Shown here one piece after another: positions 27,302 to 35,753 of a DNA stretch of 64,000 nucleotides. This stretch comes from QHXW01 sp035297145 (GTDB lineage Bacteria; Acidobacteriota; Terriglobia; Bryobacterales; Bryobacteraceae), in NCBI GenBank assembly GCA_035297145.1, contig DATGZN010000011.1, forward strand, positions 19,522-83,521, written 5' to 3'. The first letter of the stretch is position 1, and the number at the start of each line of letters is the position of its first letter. The translations under genes and the position numbers were made by a program. The notes below the pieces were generated by a model. It saw only the letters and a program-made list of their open reading frames with translations. It was not told the origin of the DNA and did not search any database.

Positions 27302-28912
27302 ATGATGCTACCCGCTGCCATCTTGCTGGCTGCTCCCGGCCTTACCAGCCGGCTGGCCCGGAGCCTGCTCAATAATCCGTTCGCCGGCATCCATCAGTTG
27401 AGCTGGTTCGACTGGTCGCTCCTTATCCCCTATTTTGGCGTTCTCGCCATTCTCTCCGTCTATGGGCTACATCGCTACGACGTAATCCGAACCTACTTCA
27501 AATACCGCAAGAACGCGACCAAGGAGCCCACGACGCGCTTCGCCGAGCTCCCGCGGGTCACCATTCAGTTGCCAATCTACAACGAGCGGTATGTCATCGA
27601 GCGGCTCATCGACGAAACGACCAAGATCGAGTATCCGAAGGAACTGCTGCAGATTCAGGTGCTGGACGATTCGACTGACGACACCCACCCGTACGCGGAA
27701 GCGTTGTGCCAGCGCTACCGCATGCTTGGGTTTCCCATCGAATACCATCACCGCAGCGACCGGCAGGGGTTCAAGGCTGGAGCGCTGGCGGAGGGCCTCA
27801 GGACGGCAACGGGCGAATTTGTAGCCATCTTCGACGCCGACTTTATTCCGCCCGCAGATTTTCTGACTAAGACGATTCAGCATTTCGCCGATCCGGCTGT
27901 CGGGGTGGTGCAGACGCGCTGGAGCTATCTGAATCGCGACTACAACTTCCTCACGGAAGTGGAGGCCATGCTGCTCGATGGGCATTTTATCCTCGAGCAT
28001 GGAGCGCGCTCGACAGCCGGCTACTTCTTCAATTTCAACGGCACGGCGGGCATTCTGCGGCGGCGGATGATCGACGATGCCGGCGGCTGGCAGTCCGATA
28101 CGCTGACCGAGGATTCTGACCTCAGCTATCGCGCGCAGCTCAAAGGCTGGCGATTTGTATATTTGCCGGGCCTCGAGTGCGCGTCGGAGCTTCCCGTTGA
28201 GATGCACGGCTTTCAGGTGCAGCAATCGCGATGGGCGAAGGGTCTTACACAGGTGGCGAAGAAGATCCTGCCGCAAGTCTGCCGCGCCGATCTACCCTGG
28301 CGCGTCAAGCTGGAGGCATTTCTCCACCTCACACCTAACATTTCCTATCCGCTGATGCTGGTGATGTCGGCGCTCATGTTGCCGGTCATGATCGTGCGTT
28401 TCTACATGGGCATATTCCAGATGGTGTTTATTGACCTGCCTCTGATCATCGCGTCGTTCTGGTCGATCTCAGCGTTTTACATCATTGCTCATCGGGAGCT
28501 GTTTCCGAAACATTGGAAGCGCTCGGTATTTCTGCTGCCCATGCTGATGGCCGTAGGGGTCGGGCTGACCGTCATCAACACGCGTGCGGTGATCGAGGCG
28601 CTCGCGGGCATTCGCTCTGCGTTCGTGCGCACGCCAAAGTATGCCATTGAGGGTGCGCCTATGAACCTGGAGCACAAGAAGTACCGGCGCAAGAGCGGCT
28701 GGCTGCCGTACATCGAGATTGCAGCCGGTTCGTACTTTCTGTACATGATCTTTTTCGCCATCGATACCTACAACTACTTCGCCATTCCCTTCCTGGCGCT
28801 GTTTGTGGCCGGTTACTATTGGGCAGCCTTCGCGACGCTGTATCAGGAGCACCAGGGAAGACTCCGCTGGTTGCGAGAGCGCCGGGCGTTCGAGTTGGAA
28901 ACCGCGCGGTAA
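27302..28912 (+). CDS. Membrane-bound family 2 glycosyltransferase (cellulose-synthase-like)
   Basis: A 536-residue processive-type glycosyltransferase with one or two N-terminal helices (about 38-60), a cytoplasmic GT-A domain and a C-terminal helix cluster (about 350-515). The catalytic D,D,D,QxxRW series is visible: LDDSTDDT (about 120-127), DADF (about 178-181), TEDSDL (about 264-269) and QQSRWAKG (about 302-309). Closest in type to bacterial CESA/mannan-synthase-like enzymes that build a beta-linked polysaccharide from UDP- or GDP-sugars and extrude it. No BcsB, BcsZ or export partner is adjacent, so the polymer is unknown. The next gene begins 13 bases later. Confidence 0.9.
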   Translation: MMLPAAILLAAPGLTSRLARSLLNNPFAGIHQLSWFDWSLLIPYFGVLAILSVYGLHRYDVIRTYFKYRKNATKEPTTRFAELPRVTIQLPIYNERYVIERLIDETTKIEYPKELLQIQVLDDSTDDTHPYAEALCQRYRMLGFPIEYHHRSDRQGFKAGALAEGLRTATGEFVAIFDADFIPPADFLTKTIQHFADPAVGVVQTRWSYLNRDYNFLTEVEAMLLDGHFILEHGARSTAGYFFNFNGTAGILRRRMIDDAGGWQSDTLTEDSDLSYRAQLKGWRFVYLPGLECASELPVEMHGFQVQQSRWAKGLTQVAKKILPQVCRADLPWRVKLEAFLHLTPNISYPLMLVMSALMLPVMIVRFYMGIFQMVFIDLPLIIASFWSISAFYIIAHRELFPKHWKRSVFLLPMLMAVGVGLTVINTRAVIEALAGIRSAFVRTPKYAIEGAPMNLEHKKYRRKSGWLPYIEIAAGSYFLYMIFFAIDTYNYFAIPFLALFVAGYYWAAFATLYQEHQGRLRWLRERRAFELETAR

Positions 28913-28925
28913 GCCAGATCCGCAT

Positions 28926-29879
28926 ATGCAGCCAGAAATTTCTCCCGTCATGGTGCGCGAGGCCAGCCTGCGCATCCGGCCGCTGGCGCGGCACACGCCG
29001 GTCTTCTCCTCAACCAGCGTTAACGAGGTCGCGGGTCTGGATGTCCACTTCAAATGTGAGAACCTGCAGCGCGGCGGCTCGTTCAAGATCCGCGGCGCCA
29101 GCAATCTGATCCTTTCCCTCCCGGACCAGGACCTTCCCCGTGGCGTTGTGGCGTACTCTTCCGGAAATCACGCTCAGGCAGTAGCTATCGCCGCGCAGCA
29201 CGTGGGGGCACCGGCCACCATCGTGATGCCCGCTGATGCTCCGCGCACGAAGATGGAACCGACGCGCAATCAGGGCGCGCGTATCGTGACCTACGACCGG
29301 AAGAGCGAGAGCCGCGAAGCTATCGCCGAGCAGATCCTGAAAGACACCGGCGCAACGCTCATTCCGCCGTTCGATCACCCCATGATCATGGCAGGCCAGG
29401 GAACCGCAGCGCTGGAGCTGCTGGAAGTGGTTCCGCATCTCGATGCTCTGATCGCCCCGATCGGCGGCGGCGGGCTGCTGTCAGGTTGTGCCACCATCGC
29501 CAAGGCGCTCAACCCCGACATTCGCATTTTTGGCGCTGAGCCTGAGTTATCGAATGACACCTACCTCTCGCTGAAGGCCGGCCGTCGCGTCTCCATCCAG
29601 CCTAACGAAACGATCGCCGACGGTCTCCGTTCGCCACAACCAGGCGCTCTGACGTTTCCTGTTTTGCAGCGTTATGTCGAGCAAGTCGTGCTGGTCAGCG
29701 ACGATCAACTGCGCGATGCGGTGAAGTTTCTGCTGATGCGCATGAAGCTTCTGGTCGAACCGAGCGGCGTGATCGCGGCGGCCGCGGTGCTCTACCACAA
29801 GCTGCCCAAGGGGATCCGGTCCATCGGCGTGATTCTGTCCGGCGGCAACCTCGATTTCGAACATCTCGCTACATACTGA
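28926..29879 (+). CDS. Threonine/serine dehydratase (PLP fold type II)
   Basis: The ATG at 28926 gives a 317-residue protein of the length of catabolic threonine ammonia-lyase or serine racemase, without a C-terminal ACT regulatory domain. The PLP-binding lysine is Lys54 in GGSFKIRGA. The asparagine loop SSGNHAQ and the phosphate-binding GGGGLLSG loop follow, and a C-terminal LSGGN contacts the pyridine nitrogen. It probably deaminates L-threonine to 2-oxobutyrate and L-serine to pyruvate. The missing ACT domain argues against feedback-controlled isoleucine synthesis. It follows the glycosyltransferase by 13 bases, so transcription is probably shared even though the roles differ. Confidence 0.92.
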   Translation: MQPEISPVMVREASLRIRPLARHTPVFSSTSVNEVAGLDVHFKCENLQRGGSFKIRGASNLILSLPDQDLPRGVVAYSSGNHAQAVAIAAQHVGAPATIVMPADAPRTKMEPTRNQGARIVTYDRKSESREAIAEQILKDTGATLIPPFDHPMIMAGQGTAALELLEVVPHLDALIAPIGGGGLLSGCATIAKALNPDIRIFGAEPELSNDTYLSLKAGRRVSIQPNETIADGLRSPQPGALTFPVLQRYVEQVVLVSDDQLRDAVKFLLMRMKLLVEPSGVIAAAAVLYHKLPKGIRSIGVILSGGNLDFEHLATY

Positions 29880-29894
29880 ATACTCGCCGGTCCA

Positions 29895-30938
29895 CTAGGC
29901 GCTGGTTGCCTGGATGCGTGTTGCCGCGGGAGCGGGCGCATGCGCCGAGCGCTCTCCTATCAGCTCGTACCAATTGAGGAATGGCAGGTCGGACGGCGCG
30001 CAGGCCTCGGCGTACACGTCGCGGCACAGTTCGCGAAATGCCGGATATCGTTGCCTGATCCACTCCGGCGCCAGATCTTTCAGGCGATTTTCCGCAATCG
30101 AGCCCAGCCCGAACCGCCGCGCAAATCCATATCCCAGCGGTGCCACGTTGCCGTCGGCTTCCACCACGAGGGGCGTCAGCATGTCGGCCAACTGCGCGCT
30201 TTCCGGCCCTACATCATCGGCGTAGAAGCGGGCTGGAAATCGCTTCACCAGGTCGCGGTGAAAAATATCGAGTTGCACAAACAGCCGGTCGCCGTACATC
30301 TGGCGCAGGCGTTCCGCCACCAGATACGCAAACGCCGACTCCATCTCGTCCGGGCGCGAACCGACGAGCAACTGGCTCGCCCGGCCGACCTCCTCGAGTG
30401 GATGAATCTGCAGCAAGCGCGCGCCCTGCTCCACCGCGAACCGGGCAGCCCAGTCGATCTCGTTGACGTTGAACTGCGTCAACGTAAAGATGAAACCAAA
30501 CGTGATGCCACTCAGGCGTACGCGTTCCAGATTGGCCTGCATGCGCTCGAACGCCTCGTCCGACGCGCGCATGCGGTTGTGCGATTCCGGAACGCCATCG
30601 AGGCTGATCGCCAGCACGTCGGTACACCCGGTGAGCATGGCCATCCGCTTCCGGTCGAGCAGCATGCCGTTGGAAGTAACCGTGGTTCTGAAGCCGAGTT
30701 CCTTCGCGTGCATCAGGAGCTGGCCCAGATCCTCGTAAAGAACCGGCTCACCACCGGAAAAACTCGCCACTTTGTAGCCGAGTGCAGCCGCATCCTCAAG
30801 GACGTCCTCGAGGATTTGGGGGCTCAGTTGATCGCGTTCCTCCGGGGCGGAGAAGGAGTAGCAATGGAGGCAGCGCAGATTGCACCGCCTGGTGGGATGG
30901 ATTTGGATAATCGGCTGTCCGCAACAGGCTGCTTCCAT
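29895..30938 (-). CDS. Radical SAM protein, possible peptide/protein-modifying enzyme
   Basis: A 347-residue radical SAM enzyme. The [4Fe-4S] ligands are Cys19, Cys23 and Cys26 (CNLRCLHC), followed by the SAM-binding FSGGEPVLY (about 58-66) and TSNGMLLD. The C-terminal part has only a sparse CxxxxxxC pair (ELCRDVYAEAC), so a full SPASM auxiliary-cluster domain is not evident. RBS AAAGGA precedes the ATG. It lies 29 bases downstream of a small protein gene with an excellent ribosome binding site, an arrangement seen in ribosomally made, radical SAM-modified peptides. The substrate is therefore inferred to be that small protein. Cofactor-biosynthesis or regulatory roles are alternatives. Confidence 0.88.
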   Translation of the reverse strand: MEAACCGQPIIQIHPTRRCNLRCLHCYSFSAPEERDQLSPQILEDVLEDAAALGYKVASFSGGEPVLYEDLGQLLMHAKELGFRTTVTSNGMLLDRKRMAMLTGCTDVLAISLDGVPESHNRMRASDEAFERMQANLERVRLSGITFGFIFTLTQFNVNEIDWAARFAVEQGARLLQIHPLEEVGRASQLLVGSRPDEMESAFAYLVAERLRQMYGDRLFVQLDIFHRDLVKRFPARFYADDVGPESAQLADMLTPLVVEADGNVAPLGYGFARRFGLGSIAENRLKDLAPEWIRQRYPAFRELCRDVYAEACAPSDLPFLNWYELIGERSAHAPAPAATRIQATSA

Positions 30939-30967
30939 TGCCGTCCTTTGCCGTGCTTCAGTTTCCG

Positions 30968-31306
30968 CTATTCGGCGGGGCCGGAGTTGGTGATCGTTAC
31001 GTTCGCAATCTCTGGAATGGGGATGCCATTAATCAAGATGCGCAGGCCGATCGTGCTGTCGTTAAGGCCCACGAAATGGTTCACCACTGTGGCTAAGTTC
31101 GCGGTGCTTACCTGTAAAGTGGTTTCCCATTCCAGATAAGCGGGCGGTGTGCCGCGAATCAGCCAGTTCAGTACTTTGTAGTCCACGGGGAGCGCGATTG
31201 CCTTCCTGATTTCTTCGATCGAAGGCGCATCCTGGTTCTTAGACAATCCCTCCAGTAACTTCTGCGATCCGCGGAGTTGACGTTGTGCGGCTTGGGAAGT
31301 TCCCAT
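30968..31306 (-). CDS. Small protein of unknown family upstream of the radical SAM gene
   Basis: The ATG at 31306 follows AAGGAGGAC by about five bases, one of the best ribosome binding sites in the window, so this start is preferred to an upstream in-frame one at 31504. The 112-residue product has no signal peptide, no membrane helix and no cysteine. Residues 1-50 are polar and helical-looking. The rest contains LNWLIRGTPPAYLEW and a beta-like tail ending NVTITNSGPAE. I do not recognise the family. The tight pairing with a radical SAM gene makes it a candidate substrate or partner. The lack of Cys argues against a sactipeptide (thioether) product. Confidence 0.72.
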   Translation of the reverse strand: MGTSQAAQRQLRGSQKLLEGLSKNQDAPSIEEIRKAIALPVDYKVLNWLIRGTPPAYLEWETTLQVSTANLATVVNHFVGLNDSTIGLRILINGIPIPEIANVTITNSGPAE

Positions 31307-31516
31307 TCTGTCCTCCTTGAGCCAAAAGGCTCCAATCTGCCAGGGTTCCAGTATGGATGGTTTCGCACGGCTGTCAAGGCAATCCACTAGTCTTTTGCGT
31401 GTAATTGTGCGGATATTCACCAATAACTGCGAATTTAGCGGGCGATTAATCGCGACAGCCAGGCTCGATCTCACCCCATTCCGCTCGGCCCAGGATTGTG
31501 GCATAATTCTTCCGCT
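31307..31516. other. Divergent intergenic region
   Basis: About 210 bases of lower GC content between the small protein/radical SAM unit (leftward) and a secreted repeat protein (rightward). It must hold promoters for both, but I see no convincing -35/-10 pair, operator or RNA structure. Confidence 0.35.
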
Positions 31517-31951
31517 ATGAAAAGCTACTGGTTCCTGCTGGCGTTCGCGTCCGCTCTATTGCAGGGCCAAGACCAGCCGGGTGTTTTGCTCCCGAAACCC
31601 GACACGGACCGGCCCCAGGCGCTCAAAGAGAAACCGTTTGACTGGTCACTGATACAATCTCAACCAAACGGCGTCTTGAATCTGGAAACCCAACCGAACT
31701 GGACCCAGGCGCTGAGGCAGAAACGGTTCGACTGGCAATTGACGAACACTCAACCACCTACCGTCCTCAATCCGGAAACACAACCCCGTGTCTCCACTTG
31801 CGTCGTTCCTCTGCTGGTGGTACCGGTCAATCCGAATACGGACCCCAAGATGCTGATCAATCCGCCTAGGTCCAAATCCGAAAGCGCTGGAATCGTCAAG
31901 CATTTGGCCCGTTGTCGGCGTTCTTCTCCTACCCAAAACCTACTCAATTAG
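31517..31951 (+). CDS. Secreted protein with two 27-residue tandem repeats
   Basis: The ATG at 31517 gives a signal peptide (MKSYWFLLAFASALLQGQ). The mature protein has two adjacent imperfect repeats, QALKEKPFDWSLIQSQPNGV... and QALRQKRFDWQLTNTQPPTV..., each ending in LNxETQP (about residues 33-59 and 63-89). A CVVPLLVVPVNPNTDPKMLI segment follows, a type I recall in other acidobacterial secreted proteins. The last 40 residues are basic and look less conserved, possibly because of a downstream frameshift. Total length is 144 residues. Function unknown. Confidence 0.6.
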   Translation: MKSYWFLLAFASALLQGQDQPGVLLPKPDTDRPQALKEKPFDWSLIQSQPNGVLNLETQPNWTQALRQKRFDWQLTNTQPPTVLNPETQPRVSTCVVPLLVVPVNPNTDPKMLINPPRSKSESAGIVKHLARCRRSSPTQNLLN

Positions 31952-32184
31952 CCCGTCTTGTCGGGAATCGAGCCCCCGACGAAAGCCCGGTTCTATGATC
32001 AAACCGCTGTTCGCAACGCAGTGATCGAGTTTGAGGAGGTACGGAAGCAGAACCGTGAGCGACATCGTTCGCGAATCGCGCACGCCGACAGGATTTCAGA
32101 TCTCTGAGTTGACGACGTGCTGGTAGTGTCAGTTGCCATGCAAGAACGTGCCAGTCTCGTGAGGGTCGATTTATTGGCTCGGTG

Positions 32185-33459
32185 TTACCGCACAGGTGCA
32201 CAGGTCCGGAACCCCGCGAAAATGTCTCGCCGGTCCTTCTGAAAATAGTTCCGCCACGTATTCCGGATCAGGCGCGAACGAGTGGCCCAACAGCCACCGC
32301 GCAGCACCTTCCGCTCGGATCCAAACCAAGGTTGAGAGTATTCCTTGTACGGATCAACTGCGAATCCGGGATAAGGAAGGAAGTCGGTCGCAGTCCACTC
32401 CCACACATTGCCGATCATCTGCCGGCAGCCGTTCGCGCTATCTCCGGATGCGCGATCCCGCACGGAGACCGTTCCCAGAGAGCACGCGTCCAGGTGCGCG
32501 CGGCGGGCTGTTGGCTGTTCTTCTCCCCAGGGATACTGCTCCTTCTCCATGCCGGACGCCGCCAATTCCCACTCGGCTTCGCTGGGAAGCCGGCGTCCAG
32601 CCCACCGGCAATAAGCCTCGGCCTCATACCAGTTGACGTGCATCACCGGCTCCGTATCGGGCAACGGCAGAACCTGGTCATAGAGGCGGTACGCCCATTT
32701 CCCGGCCTGTGGAATCCAGTACACCGGATGCTCCGCATGTTCCCGCTCACGCCACTTCCAGCCGCAGTCGCTCCACCACTCCCTACGTTGGTAGCCGCGG
32801 TCGTTCACGAAGGCAGCAAATTCCTCATTCGTAACCGCGCACCGGGCGATAGCAAATGGAGCTAGATCCACCTCGTGAGCCCATTTCTCATTGTCGAAGA
32901 CGAACCGCTGTCCTGGCAGCGCTCCCAGCCGGTAGATTCCTCCGTCAATTTCGACATCGCCACCACCGGTCGTTTTCAGCGAGGCGGATGACGCTGCCAG
33001 ACGCCAGCCCGGCGGTGGCGCATATCCCAGTGTCTGCCGGGTGTAAGCTAAAGCCTCGCCGTGCATATCCTCATGCATGATGGCCAACCAGTGGAAATAA
33101 GCTTCGTCCTCGCTGACACTGGCTTCCGAAAGCCGCTCCAAAACGGCGTCGAGAACCTGTTGCATGTAAGCCTGCGTGGCTGTCAGCGACGGCAGGGGTA
33201 ATTCCCATCGTGCGTGATGGGAAACGGTGGCGGAATCCCAGAATTCATCGGCGTGAGGATGAATGGGACGTTCGCCACGCAGATGCCGCAGCGCCCACCT
33301 TTCCTGAAACCAGGCCACATGACCGATTTCCCAGATCGGCGGATTGATGATGTCGATCTCGGGCACGGTTAACCGCTCGTCGGAAAGATCGGATACCAGG
33401 TCGAGCGTTCGCTGCCGGGCGTCGAGCAACATGGACCGCAGTTCGGCAGCGGAGTACAT
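32185..33459 (-). CDS. senA: SenA: selenoneine synthase (EgtB-like non-haem iron enzyme)
   Basis: A 424-residue cytoplasmic enzyme with an N-terminal DinB-type four-helix domain and a C-terminal formylglycine-generating-enzyme/sulfatase-modifying domain. Iron ligands are visible as His47 (WEIGHVAW), His129 and His133 (MHEDMH). The C-terminal FGE-type motifs include NWYEAEAYCRWAGRRLPSEAEWE and GNVWEWTATDF. By fold it belongs to the EgtB ergothioneine family. It is called SenA because the divergent neighbour is SenB, and the published senABC clusters pair exactly these two. SenA joins hercynine to the selenosugar oxidatively on the path to selenoneine. Hercynine would need EgtD, which is not in the window. 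An EgtB role in ergothioneine synthesis is the alternative. Confidence 0.85.
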   Translation of the reverse strand: MYSAAELRSMLLDARQRTLDLVSDLSDERLTVPEIDIINPPIWEIGHVAWFQERWALRHLRGERPIHPHADEFWDSATVSHHARWELPLPSLTATQAYMQQVLDAVLERLSEASVSEDEAYFHWLAIMHEDMHGEALAYTRQTLGYAPPPGWRLAASSASLKTTGGGDVEIDGGIYRLGALPGQRFVFDNEKWAHEVDLAPFAIARCAVTNEEFAAFVNDRGYQRREWWSDCGWKWREREHAEHPVYWIPQAGKWAYRLYDQVLPLPDTEPVMHVNWYEAEAYCRWAGRRLPSEAEWELAASGMEKEQYPWGEEQPTARRAHLDACSLGTVSVRDRASGDSANGCRQMIGNVWEWTATDFLPYPGFAVDPYKEYSQPWFGSERKVLRGGCWATRSRLIRNTWRNYFQKDRRDIFAGFRTCAPVR

Positions 33460-33512
33460 TTCGCTATTGTAGATCGGCCGGGTTCCTCCGCACGGATGCT
33501 ATGATGCCCCCC

Positions 33513-34460
33513 ATGCGGATTCGAATTGTCTGCCCCGCCCCGCCCGGCACACTCTACGGCAACCGCATCAGCGCTGAGCGCTGGGCCCGGATTCTTCGGC
33601 AATTGGGCCATCTCATCGCGATCGACACGAGCTATGATGGCGCACCCTGTGATCTGTTGATCGCGTTACACGCCAGGCGGAGCGCACAAGCAGTTTTCGA
33701 TTTCGCCGAGCGTTACCCGCACAGGCCAGTCATCGTGGTTCTGACTGGCACCGACGTATACCGGGACATTCATCGGCATCGGGGCGCGCAGCGTGCTCTA
33801 GAGGTGGCAACTCGCCTGGTGGTGCTGCAGCCTCTTGCGGCCAAGGAACTCACTCGCCACCTCCGCCTGAAGGCGCGGGTCATCTATCAATCCGTCGAGA
33901 AAACACCCGGGCTGATCGTCCGCTCCAATCAGGTGTTCCAGGTCGCTGTTGTGGGACACTTGCGGAGCATCAAGGATCCTTTTCGCGCGCCGATGGCTGT
34001 GCGAAGCCTGCCTGCAGCGTCCCGGATTCGTGTGGTGCACGCCGGCGCTGCCATGACCGAGCAGATGGCACACCGTGCGCGGGCCGAGCAGCAACGCAAT
34101 CCCCGGTATCGCTGGTTAGGCGAAATTCCGCGCTGGAGAGTGCGACGTCTGATCGCCTCCAGTCATCTGCTGGCCTTAAGCTCGAAAATGGAGGGCGGCG
34201 CCAACGTGATCTCCGAAGCTATCATGGACGGCACTCCGGTCCTGGCCTCGCGCATTTCAGGTTCCATGGGGCTCCTCGGTGCCGATTATCCGGGTCTCTA
34301 CCGGTTCGGAGACACCGAAGCTTTGCAGAGGCTGCTTCTTCGCGCCGAGGCGGACTCTACCTTCTACAGTAAGCTTCTTGGTCACGGTGCGAAGCTGTCG
34401 GCGCTCTTCCGACCGGCGCGCGAACGCGCCTCCTGGCGCGATCTCATCACCGAGCTGTGA
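33513..34460 (+). CDS. senB: SenB: selenosugar synthase (GT4-type glycosyltransferase)
   Basis: A 315-residue GT4-fold enzyme of the family formerly listed as TIGR04348, now SenB. It makes a carbon-selenium bond by joining selenophosphate to a UDP-sugar. Signatures are the N-terminal IVCPAPPGTLYGNRISAERWARILRQLG, DLLIALHARRS, VLTGTDVYRDI, VVGHLRSIKDPFR and the sugar-binding SSKMEGGANVISEAIMDGTPVLASRISG. In-frame ATGs at 33501 and 33504 could add up to four residues; 33513 matches the family N-terminus best, but no start has a strong ribosome binding site. It is divergent from senA with only about 40-55 bases between starts. The selenophosphate synthetase partner (SenC/SelD) is not in the window. 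Confidence 0.88.
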   Translation: MRIRIVCPAPPGTLYGNRISAERWARILRQLGHLIAIDTSYDGAPCDLLIALHARRSAQAVFDFAERYPHRPVIVVLTGTDVYRDIHRHRGAQRALEVATRLVVLQPLAAKELTRHLRLKARVIYQSVEKTPGLIVRSNQVFQVAVVGHLRSIKDPFRAPMAVRSLPAASRIRVVHAGAAMTEQMAHRARAEQQRNPRYRWLGEIPRWRVRRLIASSHLLALSSKMEGGANVISEAIMDGTPVLASRISGSMGLLGADYPGLYRFGDTEALQRLLLRAEADSTFYSKLLGHGAKLSALFRPARERASWRDLITEL

Positions 34461-34646
34461 GAATCAGGCTGGGCGTCGCATAACGAACTGCGAATGCTCG
34501 CTGTATGTTGACAGACCCGGTCATCCCAGACAGATGATTGTGTTTTGATCGCGGGCGCCGCGTGACAACGGCCACCGATTCGAGGTCAAGGAGGCGACTA
34601 GTGGCGGTTGTCAGGCGCTGAATAGGCTTGCTCTTACGCAAACAAG

Positions 34647-35399
34647 CTACTTCGGACGAACTGCAACCATTATCCACATGTCCGCCGCGCCGATTCTATC
34701 GCCGGTTGACACTTCGGGCATCCGCTTCAGAAACGGATCTTCGCACTTCACGACTTGAAAACCGCCTCGCCCTAATTCAGCACGCGCCAGCCCAGGGTCG
34801 ATTTCGTGATTCTTAATTTGGTCCGATCTGGACTCCGTTCGATGCGCTGGGAGGCTGTAATCCGCTATAACGAGACGGCCACCCGGTCTGAGTGCCCGGA
34901 AAATCTGCTGGAGCATAGGCTGATATTGCTGAAAGTGATGGTAAGTATTCACGACCAGGACGGCCGCTAACGAGTCAGCGGGGAGGGCGGGATCGTCGAT
35001 CGCGCCCTTTACGACTTCCACATTGTGCAGATTGTATGCCTTCACTCTTTGATGGAGCCACTCGATAGCGTGGTCGGCTACATCTTCTGCGAACACTTTC
35101 CCGGTGGGTCCGACCAGATCGGCCATCCGTTGAACGTAGTAGCCGTTTCCCGCTCCCACATCCGCCACCCAATCTCCCTTTGAGATCTCCAACGTTTTCA
35201 GGACATCTGTTGCCTTTTGATACCGTTCTCTGTCTTGATGTTCTTCGTCGAGATCTTGGGGGATTAACGGAACCGCAGGGGGTTGTTGTTGCCAGGCCCA
35301 TGAAAAGCTGACCGTTGTGACCAGTACGATCAGGCTGAAAGACCTGGACCAGAAAAACAGTCCGCTGCAGTCACCTCTAGTGGTACTCTTATCGATCAT
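34647..35399 (-). CDS. Exported class I SAM methyltransferase-like protein
   Basis: The ATG at 35399 is chosen because it leads into a hydrophobic signal or anchor (SFSLIVLVTTVSFSWAW) about 20 residues in. Upstream in-frame ATGs add Cys-rich, poorly conserved sequence. Motif I is VADVGAGNGYYV, followed by FAEDV, and a DYSLP strand after LRPGGRLVIA. That is a full Rossmann methyltransferase core of about 190 residues after the leader. As with the gene at 16966, an export signal on a SAM enzyme is unusual, so an inward-facing anchored form is possible. It faces the senB 3' end convergently. The substrate is unknown. Confidence 0.8.
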   Translation of the reverse strand: MIDKSTTRGDCSGLFFWSRSFSLIVLVTTVSFSWAWQQQPPAVPLIPQDLDEEHQDRERYQKATDVLKTLEISKGDWVADVGAGNGYYVQRMADLVGPTGKVFAEDVADHAIEWLHQRVKAYNLHNVEVVKGAIDDPALPADSLAAVLVVNTYHHFQQYQPMLQQIFRALRPGGRLVIADYSLPAHRTESRSDQIKNHEIDPGLARAELGRGGFQVVKCEDPFLKRMPEVSTGDRIGAADMWIMVAVRPK

Positions 35400-35753
35400 T
35401 GTGCCGTCCAATGGTGGTGCCAAAAAACAGCCACGGCAGTCGCTATTCGGACATGGAGTCATCCTAGCACCGGCTCCGGACCTGTTGTCGCCCGCATAAA
35501 CAAAAATCGTCTTTTCGCCAGGCGATAGTATCAGTGCAAGCTTCAGCGCGATAGCGGATACGTCGCTGCAAAGATTGCCGACTCGCTCGGGCATGACCGC
35601 CGCCGATAAATCCGCCGCAGCGCTTGCCCTGTCATTGGCTATCGCCATCATAGCGATCATGAACCTGACTCGGCACTCCGCAGGCATGATGGGTCGCCAG
35701 TGTTTGCAGGCTAGCTTAGTTGGAAGCGCACATGAGTCTCGTACACTAAACGT

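Noticed and set aside
29940..31139. 399-codon plus-strand frame opposite the radical SAM gene
   Set aside because: It is the antisense shadow of the radical SAM and small protein genes, which have motifs and ribosome binding sites.
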